Below the pieces are notes generated by a model, which had not been told where the DNA came from, did no database searches, and saw nothing but the letters and a program-made list of their open reading frames with translations. The position numbers were made by a program, and so were the translations under genes. 64,000 nt of DNA from Colias croceus (taxonomy: Eukaryota; Arthropoda; Insecta; Lepidoptera; Pieridae): positions 6,884,501 through 6,948,500 of the forward strand of contig NC_059550.1 of assembly GCF_905220415.1 (NCBI RefSeq), in the 5' to 3' direction. Position 1 is the first letter of the stretch. The number at the start of each line of letters is the position of its first letter. Below are positions 25,315 to 36,169 of this stretch, in pieces.

Positions 25315-28300
25315 ATGCCGCCGAAACGAGTAAAAGATGATGATGATTGTGGTGAACCATCGCCGCGTATTTCCTTCAATGACTTAGAGAAATCAATGAC
25401 GCCATTTTCGGGTGATGATGCCTATGGCATCGAAACATTCGTAAAAGATTTTGAAGATATTTCCTCTTTAATGCAATGGGGCGAAATAGAAAAACTCATA
25501 TTTTCGAAGCGGCTTCTCGCGGGAACCGCCAAGCTATTTTTACGTTCACTAAGTGGGACCACCACGTGGGATACACTTAAGTCTGAGCTCCGTGAGGAAT
25601 TTGGTAAGAAGTTGAACAGTGCAACTGTTCACAAGAGACTTTCAACTCGCCGGATGAAGATGAATGAGACTCATCAGCAATATTTTTTACATATGAAGGA
25701 ACTTGCAGTACTTGGGAATGTTGAAGATGAAGCCCTGATGGAATATGTCATCGACGGTATTAAAGACAGTGAGTCCAACAAAAATATTTTATATGGCGCT
25801 TGTAACATTAAAGAATTCAGAAAGAAATTAGACATTTATTCAGAAATTAAGAAAAAATCATATTCACCTAATAAGATTCAAAGTAATTCAGTATCAAAGT
25901 CCATTGGCATGAAAATTCAAAAAACACTACGAGTAAAGAGATGTTTCAATTGTGGAGATTTAGATCATGAGTCGCCTAATTGTACTAAAGGCATTAAATG
26001 TTTTAAATGCAACTTGTTTGGCCATAAATCAACTGAATGTTCTAAAAGTATAAAAAAGAGTTTGGAAATTATGTCAACTAAAAATAATATTGATGTGAGA
26101 CCTTTCAAGAAGCTGAAAATAAATAATATTGATGTAGAAGCCCTGATTGATACCGGAAGCGATGCTAATTTAATAATTATGTCTTATTTTAGGAAGATTC
26201 AAGGTGAAAAATTGTTATCTTATAGTTCAGGAACAACAGAAACTTTAACTGGAATAGCTGAAAAGGAAATTTATACAAAAGGATCTTTCACAGCAAAAAT
26301 TGAAATTGATGATTGTTATTTTGAAACTTTATTTTATGTTGTTGATGATGGCGCTATCCCTGTCAACATTATATTAGGAAATCCTGTACTGAAAGAAGTA
26401 GAAATCAATTTTAAATCTGGAACTATCACTGCAACAAGAATATTACACCTTACAATGCTAGAGAATGAAAATGAAGATATCACAAATATTGAAAACAAAG
26501 AATATAAGAATAAAATACAGAATATTATAAAAGAATATAACCCCAAAAGATGTACTAAAGCATCAAATGTAAAACTTAAAATATTATTAACCGATGATGT
26601 ACCAGTTTATCAGAATCCACGACGATTGTCACCTTTGGAGCTTAACATTGTTGACAAACAGATTAAAGAATGGCTTGATGAAGGAATAATAAAAACAAGT
26701 AAGTCTGATTATGCTAGTCCAATTGTGCTTGCAAAAAAGAAGAATGGAAACTATAGATTGTGTGTTGATTACAGGAAATTGAATAAGAAGATTATTAAAG
26801 AAAGATATCCACTACCACTCATTGAAGATCAATTAGACAGATTAACTTATGCAAAAATGTTTACCTCGCTTGATTTAAAAAATGGATTTTTACATGTGAA
26901 TGTTCATATTAATAGTCAGAAGTATACATCATTTGTAACACCACGAGGTCAATATGAATTCATTAAGATGCCTTTTGGCTTATGCACTGCTCCTTCTGTT
27001 TTTCAGAGATTTATTAATGATATTTTTCAGGATCTTATTATGGATGGTATTGTTCTATCATATCTTGACGATCTCATTTTACCATTTCAATCTGCAGAGG
27101 AAGGATTTGTTAATTTACAAAAAGTATTTGACAGAGCTGAAGAGTATGGTTTATTATTTAACTGGGATAAATGTTATTTTATGCAAAAAAGTATTAATTA
27201 CTTGGGTTATATTGTTTCAGAAGGTGAAATTAAACCTTCAGTGGAGAAAATTGCCGCTGTAGAACATTTTCAGACTCCTCACAATATAAAGTCACTTCAA
27301 AGTTTCCTCGGACTAACAGGTTATTTTAGAAAGTTTATAAAGGGTTATTCTTTAATAGCAAAACCTCTGACTGATTTACTAAAGAAAGGTACTGTTTTTA
27401 ATTTTAACTTAGACTGTGAAAAAGCATTTCAGAAATTAAAGTTTATTTTATGTCAATCTCCAGTTTTGAAGATTTATGATCCGAATTTAGAAACAGAACT
27501 ACACACAGATGCAAGTGCTGAAGGATATGGTGCTGTATTATTGCAAAGGAGTTTAACAGATAATAAGATGCATCCCGTTTACTACATGAGCAAGAAGACA
27601 TCCGCTACTGAAAAAAAGTATCACAGTTATTATTTAGAAATATTAGCTATTGTTGAAGCTGTTAAAAAGTTTAGAGTATACTTGCTAGGTATTAAATTTA
27701 AAATTGTTACAGACTGCTCCGCCTTGACTATGACATTGCAGAAAAAAGACTTACCTCCGAGAGTAGCTCGCTGGGCGCTCTTACTTGAAGAATATGACTA
27801 CACGATTGAACATCGGCCTGCAGCAAGGATGAAACATGCAGATGCTCTCAGCCGACAGCCTATAAAGAATATAATTGTACTTACCGATACCGCAGCACGC
27901 CTGCGAAGAGCTCAAGATGATGATCTGCAAATAAAACTAATAAAGAAAGTATTAGAAAAGGAATCTTATGATGACTATGTTTTAGAGAATGGAATGTTAT
28001 GGAAGATTAAGGATGGAAATAAATTAATGGTTGTACCTAAGAAAATGCAAAATGAAATTATAAGAAAACATCATGAAAACGGACATTTTGGTTGTGTTAA
28101 GACTGAGGAATTAATAAATAGAAATTATTATATGGAGAATTTAAAAGAAAAGATTAAAACAAACATTGATAATTGCGTGGAATGTATACTTAATTCAAAT
28201 AAAAGAGGAAAGAAGGAAGGATTTCTACATGTAATAGATAAAGGTGATTTACCATTGTCTACTTACCATATTGATCATCTACGACTGTTGACTCATCTGG

Positions 28301-28341
28301 GACAGATGATTCTGCAGGATGACCGTGTGGGAATAGGATAA
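25315..28341 (+). CDS. Gag-Pol polyprotein of Ty3/gypsy element, integrase truncated
   Basis: One 1008-codon frame with no gag-pol frameshift. Gag occupies about residues 1-200. Two CCHC zinc knuckles follow (CFNCG... from C210 and CFKCN... from C229). Aspartic protease has LIDTGSD with catalytic D279. RT spans about 440-640, with D520 in LDLKNG and the YLDD box at 583-586. RNase H has D732 in LHTDAS. The integrase zinc finger is visible (H920, H924, C954, C957). The catalytic core stops just after its first Asp (D987 in YHIDH), and only about 20 residues follow. The stop codon TAA lies 14 bases inside the 3' LTR. ATG at 25315 is the first in frame after the primer site. Gag through RNase H look intact; integration would need integrase in trans. 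Confidence 0.92.
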   Translation: MPPKRVKDDDDCGEPSPRISFNDLEKSMTPFSGDDAYGIETFVKDFEDISSLMQWGEIEKLIFSKRLLAGTAKLFLRSLSGTTTWDTLKSELREEFGKKLNSATVHKRLSTRRMKMNETHQQYFLHMKELAVLGNVEDEALMEYVIDGIKDSESNKNILYGACNIKEFRKKLDIYSEIKKKSYSPNKIQSNSVSKSIGMKIQKTLRVKRCFNCGDLDHESPNCTKGIKCFKCNLFGHKSTECSKSIKKSLEIMSTKNNIDVRPFKKLKINNIDVEALIDTGSDANLIIMSYFRKIQGEKLLSYSSGTTETLTGIAEKEIYTKGSFTAKIEIDDCYFETLFYVVDDGAIPVNIILGNPVLKEVEINFKSGTITATRILHLTMLENENEDITNIENKEYKNKIQNIIKEYNPKRCTKASNVKLKILLTDDVPVYQNPRRLSPLELNIVDKQIKEWLDEGIIKTSKSDYASPIVLAKKKNGNYRLCVDYRKLNKKIIKERYPLPLIEDQLDRLTYAKMFTSLDLKNGFLHVNVHINSQKYTSFVTPRGQYEFIKMPFGLCTAPSVFQRFINDIFQDLIMDGIVLSYLDDLILPFQSAEEGFVNLQKVFDRAEEYGLLFNWDKCYFMQKSINYLGYIVSEGEIKPSVEKIAAVEHFQTPHNIKSLQSFLGLTGYFRKFIKGYSLIAKPLTDLLKKGTVFNFNLDCEKAFQKLKFILCQSPVLKIYDPNLETELHTDASAEGYGAVLLQRSLTDNKMHPVYYMSKKTSATEKKYHSYYLEILAIVEAVKKFRVYLLGIKFKIVTDCSALTMTLQKKDLPPRVARWALLLEEYDYTIEHRPAARMKHADALSRQPIKNIIVLTDTAARLRRAQDDDLQIKLIKKVLEKESYDDYVLENGMLWKIKDGNKLMVVPKKMQNEIIRKHHENGHFGCVKTEELINRNYYMENLKEKIKTNIDNCVECILNSNKRGKKEGFLHVIDKGDLPLSTYHIDHLRLLTHLGQMILQDDRVGIG

Positions 28342-28577
28342 AATATTAAGATGTATTTCATGATTACTAGTTTTATTTTTAGTCTGTGTTTTTCTATTAT
28401 TTAATCTGTGGACATGTTATCTGTAGACTGTAGATTTTTGGTTGTCTATGACTTGACTTTGTGTTTTTTTGGTACGATGTAATGGAGGATTGTAAAAATG
28501 TATTTTTGATATGTAACCGGTGTCTGGGAAATAAATCGATTGGGCGAATTTGGCTTTTCATTTACACCATCCCCACA
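28326..28577 (+). repeat. 3' LTR, 252 bp
   Basis: Same length and, by eye, same sequence as the 5' LTR; AATAAA at 28530-28535. Followed by TATA, the second copy of the target duplication. The gag-pol frame ends within its first 16 bases. Confidence 0.95.
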
Positions 28578-28880
28578 TATATTTTTATCCAATTCGGTTT
28601 ATCCATTTATTAGATTACAGCGGTAAAAGTGGGAATGAATAATGTGGTCAAATAATATACTCAAGCGGCATATCAAAATATGAAAGGGCAACGTGTGAAT
28701 TACAATTAGTCATATTTTAACGAAATCGGTTCATCCGTTTATTACATTTAGGGCTTTTTAGGGGTGACAGTGGGGATAAATAAACCAAATGGAGCATCAA
28801 ACTACAGGATATGACGTGTACATATAGGTACAATTAGATATGGTTTACATCAAAATCGGTTCTGCCATTTACTAGGGATG
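28578..28880 (-). repeat. Right half of about 130-bp tandem array
   Basis: Resumes the array interrupted by the LTR element. Units open AATTCGGTTTATCCATTTATT (28591; written here with its one-base variation), AATCGGTTCATCCGTTTATT (28723) and a partial AATCGGTTCTGCCATTTACT (28854). Shared internal blocks are TATCAAA.TATGAAAGGGC, ACGTGT and ACAATTAG. Immediately to the right lies the helicase relic in the minus orientation. Confidence 0.7.
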
Positions 28881-29070
28881 GAAAGGGAAGGGTTGAAAGT
28901 CTGTGAAAGAAGAGGGGATATGGGAGCGAGAGGATAGCCACACCCTGGAAATTTTGAACTCTACTCAAAGCTACATAGGCCTGGCCCTTGGCAATATTTT
29001 TTCCTAAGTATACCACTTCTTTTGCCACTGTGGTCCATTACAATTTGTGCACGGTTACGGCCCAACTTAA
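28834..29070 (-). pseudogene. Helitron/PIF1-type helicase C-terminal fragment, decayed
   Basis: The minus-strand translation gives SWAVTVHKL, an in-frame TAA (29040-29038), then WTTVAKEVVYLGKN and KGQAYVALSRVQNFQGVAIL. These match the last two helicase motifs of the PIF1 family as found in Helitron Rep-helicase proteins (TVHKxQG and GQxYVALSRV). The stop replaces the Gln of HKLQG. Nothing upstream of about 29070 reads as helicase, so only the C-terminal end survives. It probably comes from an autonomous Helitron or Helentron that also carried the adjacent tandem repeats; that link is inference. Confidence 0.75.
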
Positions 29071-29189
29071 AAGATGTCAAGGAGCAACAAACTTATAGAT
29101 ATCAATATGATGTAGGAATGTAATATGGAGGTAGAGGTAGGTCTCGCTCACTTGAAAATATTACATGAAAATAAGAAACCGAAAGGAAT

Positions 29190-29371
29190 AAATAATTATT
29201 TTACAAACTTCCCGACGATATTTAAAATTAAGCACCATATATATATTTTGATAATGAGGTATATTATGATGATGTTGGCATGGCAGCCCCGACGACTTTG
29301 TTTTTTTTTTTATAAATATTTAAAATGGTATTTATTTTTAAAAATCTTCGGGAAGTTTGTGAAATTATTTA
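29190..29371. mobile_element. Short inverted-repeat element (MITE-like)
   Basis: The left arm contains ACAAACTTCCCGACGAT and TTTAAAA (about 29190-29227); the right arm (29336-29371) is its reverse complement with two substitutions and a 2-nt gap. The middle is about 110 bp and includes CATGGCAGCCCCGACGAC. Boundaries and target duplication are not clear. Confidence 0.55.
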
Positions 29372-29745
29372 TTCGCTGTTTTTTTTTTATTTAATTTTTA
29401 TTGCACGGTCTAAACGGTTTAGTTACTACCTACAGGCGTGAGACAGGATTCAGGAAAGATCTGATTTGGATTTTGTGCTGGATTTGATAAAAACCGAGTA
29501 TCGATTAAGCTGATCAGTTGCTGCACGATACATAGTTAAAAACATCCATACAAGGAAGGAAGGAAAAGAAATTTGCTCCCCTCCCCCCTGGTGCCTAAAA
29601 ATAATATGACATAATTTAAAAGAAATTTTACGTAGAAAATTAATAAGGCATTTTTTTTGTATTGTTTAGCTCAGTTTAGTAATAAATTTTACTCACAGTT
29701 CTTTTAATTATTTATGGTAGTCTGTGTTTACTCAATAATTTAAGA
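29372..29745. other. Unassigned non-coding stretch
   Basis: T-rich tract, a GC-richer patch at 29400-29530 and the C-rich run CCCCTCCCCCC near 29577-29588. Possibly the body of the Helitron whose 3' end follows. No gene seen. Confidence 0.4.
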
Positions 29746-29804
29746 TAAGTAGTAACTACTATGCAGTCACTATTCCACGCGGACGAAGTCGCGGGCACAG
29801 CTAG
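29746..29804 (+). mobile_element. Helitron 3' terminus fragment
   Basis: CACGCGGACGAAGTCGCGGGCACAG is split here as CACGCGGACGAAG and TCGCGGGCACAG, followed by CTAG|T. It is the GC-rich, hairpin-forming 3' end seen in the elements at 19888 and 57274. No matching 5' TC end was found upstream, so the extent to the left is open. Confidence 0.6.
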
Positions 29805-32800
29805 TTCCAAATAAACAGCAAAGCAATTGAGCACAATTTTGGTAATACATATATATTATAGCCATTTCAAAAATCTCTTATAGCGGTGAAACATGGAACA
29901 AAATTCAATAAACCGCAATGTTATTGTACATATTATATCGATAAAGTGGTAATATTATGCTAGTTAAGAACAATTTCAACAATTTCGAGCTTATTTTTGT
30001 TATTATAGTAATTTCCGCTCACGATCTACTGTATTGAGTTTGCAGTGTAACTCCAATACATTGTGTTGAATTTTCGATATATCCACGTGCCACCGCAGTA
30101 TGTGCAATGTAATATATTCGAAAGCCATACAGCTTGGTCGTCACGGCTGACGGGAGCGATTTCCGAACCACCTGGTGTCAACGCACCGCATGAGTTGCTA
30201 TGAACGCGCCATATGTCCATTGTTTCGTCGCTTATATCTATATTATGGAGCCAAAATGTACTATTGCACACGTCGTAAATAATAAATAGACGGACAGTTT
30301 GAAGTTCTGTATTTTGGTTAGGTTTCAGGCAGTTTTTGACTTTGAAATACGTATTTTAAACATGGATGGCTGGTAAAAGTTTGAGCTCTATATAAAGCAA
30401 AATTATGACGATTACTGTGAGTCAAGCGCAATTTCTATTTAATGAATAGTTTTTACATTCAGCTTTTCAGGCGGAGTTGATGCGGGAATCCAAAACCTTG
30501 GAATTCACGCAGTAATTATAATCAACATGAATATGGTTTACGGCTAAAAGTTTTAATTAAGTATCTTTGTTCAATGTTCGTATTTGTTTCGCTACAAAAC
30601 AGGGTCTCTAGTGTATACCTGTACCTATTTCACCTAACCACTATATTTATACTATATAAAAACGTGTATTAACGAAGAAAAGATACATGTTATCATGTTA
30701 TCTCATAATATTATTCCAGTAGTAAACTTTATAATTTAAACTCATAAAATGCTTAATTATTGTGCTATAAGAAGTGTGGTAATAACACATACCACTGTGC
30801 GAATTCTCATCTATTAATAGTATATGCAATACATAACATTATACTCTTTTATCGATCGTTACCCCCGTACATTAACTTCTACAGAAGACGTTGCGTGAGA
30901 GCGTCTCCAACATCGCACGTTCCCGTATTTATTTCTACGTTAAATATTTTCGGATACGGAAATATAGCACTTATAGTATTTAATTTAAGACATATTCTAG
31001 CGACAAGGGAGCGTGTTTAGTCTCGTGGCTTGGTTAATTACTCGACAGTGACGAATAGAGACTGCGTGCCGTGCGAAATTCCTAGGAAATCTTTTATTCC
31101 GTGATAGTCTTGTGTTGTTCTTCCAGTGTAATACACATTTAGTGTATGGGGTTATATTTTAGAGACATTGGAACATTATAATTATAAAGTGACGCCATAT
31201 GCATAAAATTGTTTTGTTCTTTTCGCGCTAATCAGTGTTTAACTAGCTGTTACGTTGTTTTGTAATCAGGTATGTAGGTTTATTACACAAGATAAAAACA
31301 AATATCTTATTGCATGGTGGATACTATCAATTTTGATAAGAAGACGTTGAATATTAATAATTTTATGTACATATTTTGTTTTCAATTATTTTTTCTATGA
31401 CGAAAAATATATGATATACTTTGTACAGCAAAGAAATGTAACTACTGTGTTGTATCTTGTTTTTAATCTAAACATATATATTTTTTAATCTATCCTCTGA
31501 ATTATTATGAATAGATAAAGTTATTTAATCTGATTGTTAGAAATATGTATGTAATTAGCAGTTACTATGTCATTCTCATTTCTCTTAATAACCTTCAAGA
31601 ATCGAGCTAAAGACAAGTCTAGCATCCTAATAGATGGCTCGAACGTGCCCTCTTCAAGTTATGATGGATGTCTCTTAATCTAACTACCTTGTAAATTGAA
31701 TAACTTATAACTAATTATTATCAATTTATGAACATCGAGATTGACGTTTAATTACACGCATGACTCCTTTGTTTTATAATTAATTATTGTTTCAGGTAAT
31801 TACAGAGACGTTTGGACTACAAAATTGTAAGTCAACTGTTACAATTTCCTTTCGGAGCACACATTACATAGGTATCTGTTTTTTGGACTTGTTTCATAGT
31901 CTTGGATGTCTTGCTGGAATAAACCGTATAATTAGTTTCTATTAGAACGCTACGCCTTCTTTCTCTTAATGGTATTATTCTTAGCTAACAATGCCGCAAA
32001 CCCTTTGATAAGAGATGGAATTTGAAGCAATATATCATACTTTATAATATCGCTGAGAACCAGTAGACGTCGGCGAGCGAGTTTACATAAATATTTGCAA
32101 TTAAAATTAAACTTCACCACCCTATCCGAGCTATTATTCAAATTGCTCGCCACGGGAGACCTCAGAAAGTTTCAAATTAATTAAGAGGCCCATAAGACGG
32201 CCCGTTAAGGAAATAACAATGCTAGTCCTGCATCCTTATTTATTGCTGCCATGAGTGCCATTAGCTCGCCCCAGCCATCTTGTGGCTTTTAAGGCTTTAC
32301 CCCTTTCATATTTGGTAATGCATACCCTTGGAATGCATTTGCATGCTAGCCTTTGGTGTCAAAGACAAGAATTTGTAATAGAGCTCGGAGGGCACTTGAG
32401 AGCGTATGACTCCGTGCATACATCGTATTAGTTGAACTATTTCCCATTATACTATAACTTACGATATAGGAGTATGTGTGGCTCGTTTGATTACAATACC
32501 GTGCTCTAATCGATGATTGTTGAGTGAATCCGAAAGAGCTGTTTAGCTCGTCGTTGATTTATATTCTGTCGTCGGAAATGGCATGCAAAATGTGTGCTGC
32601 ACAAGTAAAAGACTACCAGTTTTTCTTTGTCAACAGTCGCTCGAGGCCAGCGTTTGCTAGACAAAACGCATTCTTCTTGCAAGATTGCTGTCTGCGAAAT
32701 TTCATACCTTAGAGAATTATTGCGGAGGAATCTCTAATATTTTTACGAGCTCGTTAGAGCAATATGAGTTATGAGGATAATACAATACGGCAGTTGTATA

Positions 32801-35705
32801 TGCTATAATCGTTTTATTAACTTCTGTTTAATAAATGTTTAACGTGTTGTATTTTATGGACTTTTAAAGGAATTAAGATTTTTTTTTACAGTTGAACACA
32901 AGTTAGAGTCCCAAATAGTTACTAAAATCAATGGAAACCTAGCTAATAAACGCAATTTTGTACCGTTATGAAATTATTTCTTTATAATAAGTATTAAGTA
33001 TTTATACAGTGACATAACCTCTTATCACGGCTCTATTAGTTTTTGTGTCAATGAACTATTGATAATGTAGCGAGGTAGGTTGACGATGCAGCTCGAGTTT
33101 ATAAACTTTTATCATTCCTTCATTTATAAGTATATTTATATTATTTATAACTACCAAACATACAAACCTACTTTATCATTGTTAAAAAATTACATTGTAT
33201 TAATATTTTTCTCACATAGAATTAGTTCGAGAGCGCGCAATTAATTTGCTTCTTATTTTTGTATTTATTAAAAAAAAATATTGTCAATTTGCTTTATGTT
33301 TAAGCTTGAATCAAAGTATAATATTCCATACATATTTAATACTGATTACTATGTCGATGAAAGCCACATGTGTTAACTTTACGATCCTCAGTTAGACGTA
33401 GTACAAATACTTGCCGTAGTTTATGTACGCCATAACCCCAAGTGACTACAAGGATTCCACCAGGCGACTTGCCAGCACTATAAATCGTACCTTAGTCTTA
33501 TATTTACGTTCTATAGAAATTGCGACCGATCCTCTAGCAATAGACTCGAGTCTCGAACGTTATATAATGATGAATTTAATTACAGAATCAGAGCTTATTG
33601 ACTTTACAATCAATATCATCTATTCTATGTATGTAATATGTACTTCATGTAATTAATGATATTGTCAGATGTATCCACTAACTGTTGTGATAATCCAATA
33701 ATGAAGGATTAGTAGCCAGTAGACAGCGATAGTCTTATCAAAATGTATTTCGTCATTCGTGTGCACAATAAAATTGGATTGGTAGTTGTGGCATTAATCT
33801 TTATATTACCAAACAGAGAACATAATAATTGTATGTTTAACTTATTTAATAATCTTAATTTTAATTGAAGAGCGCCAATCTTCAGCCACATCTCGATCTA
33901 ATCACCATTATCTAATACCTAGCTCTTATGTCAGGACATTAATCTCTTTGACCGGGTGTCGCGTGTCACACACGCCGCGGCTCAACCTTGCACTCAAATC
34001 GTAAATATTTATATGCGAATGTTTGTAAGCCCAATGTGATAAGTGAACGTTGAAATTGAGGTCAAGATACATTTTGACTCATATTTTGAATAAATATTGA
34101 AATTACGGGAATGTGAGAGATTATTCCTTATCAGGATAAGGAGTTAAACTGTCTAAAGCTTTGTTTTTGCTAGCGTCCTCTGAGTAATATTATTGAATTC
34201 CGCCCAAGACTGAATTAAATGTGATGTGTACTGTGGTCAATTTCCCCTGATAATATTGTTTTTCAATGTGAGCCGAGTTTTATTTACACGAATTAATAAA
34301 TAAGTTATCATCTGTTGCACAATAATTACAATATCTCGTTTTGAAACAGTATAATAATTAGTGATGTAAAGGCTTCATTCGAACCCCAATAAGGGGCGTT
34401 TTATGTCTTTATAACTGACAACCCGCAATCCAATACGCTATAATCTTTTAAAAATTATAATTTACGTAATCCTTTACTGCATCAGTATCTATAATTACTC
34501 AGAACATTCACACTTAATAGTACTAATTATCGCGTCAAACGAGTTGAATTCTTGCACGATCGCTTCAGCAATTTAACTTCCTTCCTTAACAACTGTACCG
34601 CTTCAAACTTTTCACACAATGCTATAGCAATTTACAGCAAACAGTCTGAGTTTGTTTTGCGTAAACAATATATCTACGTGATTGTAATAAGTTCGTTCAC
34701 CCTCGCGGTTATGACTTTACTATAACATTTACGTACTAAATAAATTGTTTGAACAGATATAAATATACGATATACATACAGATTATACGGAATACTAGAA
34801 AAGCTGTTTTAGTCATATTGTAGTCGTGAAAACAAACTCTGAATCCGTTATAGTAGATTGCAATAACAAAATCTTACATTTAATTTTCTTTTATTGCAAC
34901 TCTACATCGTTGCGTAACATTTATTTAAACCAACGATGTTATTCGGAGAATTTTGCTATTACTTAAGCTGACATTTTGATGGGTTACATTATATGTTCGG
35001 TTACGTTATACGAACAACTCCGAACCTTTTAAAATATTTTCCTTTCCGCCGGTTATTATGAAGACAGAATCATTTAATCTGTTGCAGTAAATAAAACAGG
35101 TCATCCAAAATGAATAAATGAATGGAATTACTACTTTCGTATTGTTAAACGAATTTTATAACTCAGTCCTTTATATTTCCAAGTTCAACTGGCAATATTC
35201 TAAGCAAACTACTCAAATAGATAAACACGCTATAAATCTGCAGCAAAATAGCGATTAAAGCTTATCTATCCCAATATAAATAGAGCATTTGAGTTCTATT
35301 TAGAAAATTGACTACATATGTACTAGGAAAAGCTTGTGTGAGTTGTGAGGTCAATCATATTATTGTATAGCTGAGACGTGTAGCAATCACAAACCTATGA
35401 AAATGAGTCACGCACCTTATGAATTCAACTGATGCTTGTATGAAGGTAATATTTTATTCGTCTAGTTTGGCGAAAGTGATCCGTTTGGCTGTTTGCCAGA
35501 AACACGTATGCCGGGACAGACAAATATTTTGGGGGCAATACATTTCGGTTCTACGGTATAAATTAACCCGTTATTTATGTTGCATATATGTATTTGTTTT
35601 AATATAAACGTTAAACTTTATTGCACGCGTTAATGTAGTTGATTCGTGTTCCCATTTATTAAGATGTTAATGGCTTCGTCAAAGGTAATGTTTATTCTTT
35701 ATATA
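29805..35705. other. Non-coding stretch, weak coding hints
   Basis: No gene can be supported. A minus-strand open frame at 30026-30271 has Trp- and Cys-containing, non-repetitive wording but no proper splice donor. GC-richer islands lie at about 30880-31090 and 32150-32420. A donor-like CAG|GTATGT is at 31267|31268 and a candidate ratchet site at 31795|31796. The rest is AT-rich with no repeats recognised. Confidence 0.45.
31770..31801 (+). promoter_or_regulatory. Candidate recursive splice (ratchet) site
   Basis: TTATTGTTTCAG|GTAATT, with AG at 31794-31795. It shares the 14-mer TTGTTTCAGGTAAT with the site at 15704|15705. Upstream is T-rich (CTCCTTTGTTTTATAATTAA). Support is motif-level only. 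Confidence 0.3.
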
Positions 35706-35792
35706 TCTATACTAATATTATAAAGCTGAAGACTTTGTTTGTTTGTTTGAACGCGCTAATCTCATGAACTACGCAGTGAGGAGCGCGGCTAG
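35706..35792 (+). mobile_element. 87-bp minimal Helitron
   Basis: Both ends are intact: A|TCTATACTAATATTATAAAG at the left and GAGGAGCGCGGCTAG|T at the right. Compared with the 206-bp relative at 41782-41987 the whole middle is missing, joining CTCATGAACTACG directly to the 3' subterminus. It has A|T flanks and no duplication, as expected for rolling-circle elements. Confidence 0.8.
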
Positions 35793-36169
35793 TTGGTAAT
35801 AAATACATGGTGGTGTAAAATAAATATCGATTCTTACCTTTAGCAACTTTTAGCAGATATTAACTACAAAATAATTTACGCCAAATCGCTTTCACATATT
35901 CACTTGTATGTATCTTCTTGTGTAGAATATATGTATTCAGAAGTAGTAGGAAATACATAGTTTATGTATATAGGTAACAATTTCGTAATAACTGGTAATA
36001 ACGTAATTGGTTAGAGCTATAAAATACAAGGCCGTACGAATTAACCATTCATGAAACACAATAGCTACAAGGACATTATAAGATTGACACGTATTGAGTT
36101 CAATGAATTTGTTTCAACTGCCATCATTAACAATTAAAATCCGTAAAATTTAGTGGTCTTTATAGTACG
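35793..36169. other. AT-rich non-coding stretch
   Basis: No gene or bounded repeat seen. Confidence 0.5.

Larger units (their letters stand above)
24877..28577 (+). mobile_element. Ty3/gypsy-type LTR retrotransposon, integrase core deleted
   Basis: A complete LTR-to-LTR unit: 5' LTR 24877-25128, primer-binding site 25134-25151, one gag-pol frame 25315-28341, 3' LTR 28326-28577. A 4-bp TATA target duplication flanks it (24873-24876 and 28578-28581). The two LTRs show no difference by eye over 252 bp, so the insertion is recent. Domain order gag, protease, RT, RNase H, integrase is that of Ty3/gypsy elements (Pao-Bel shares this order but its RT motifs differ); no env-like frame is present. 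The element is about 3.7 kb, shorter than usual, because most of integrase is missing. No polypurine tract is evident before the 3' LTR. Confidence 0.95.

Noticed and set aside
24877..28577. An envelope gene or endogenous virus in the LTR element
   Set aside because: Pol runs straight into the 3' LTR and there is no further open frame, so it is an LTR retrotransposon without env.
31020..31267. Possible 5' non-coding exon ending at CAG|GTATGT
   Set aside because: The donor is good, but no promoter, acceptor or coding frame supports it, and donor-like motifs are common. Left as a hint only.
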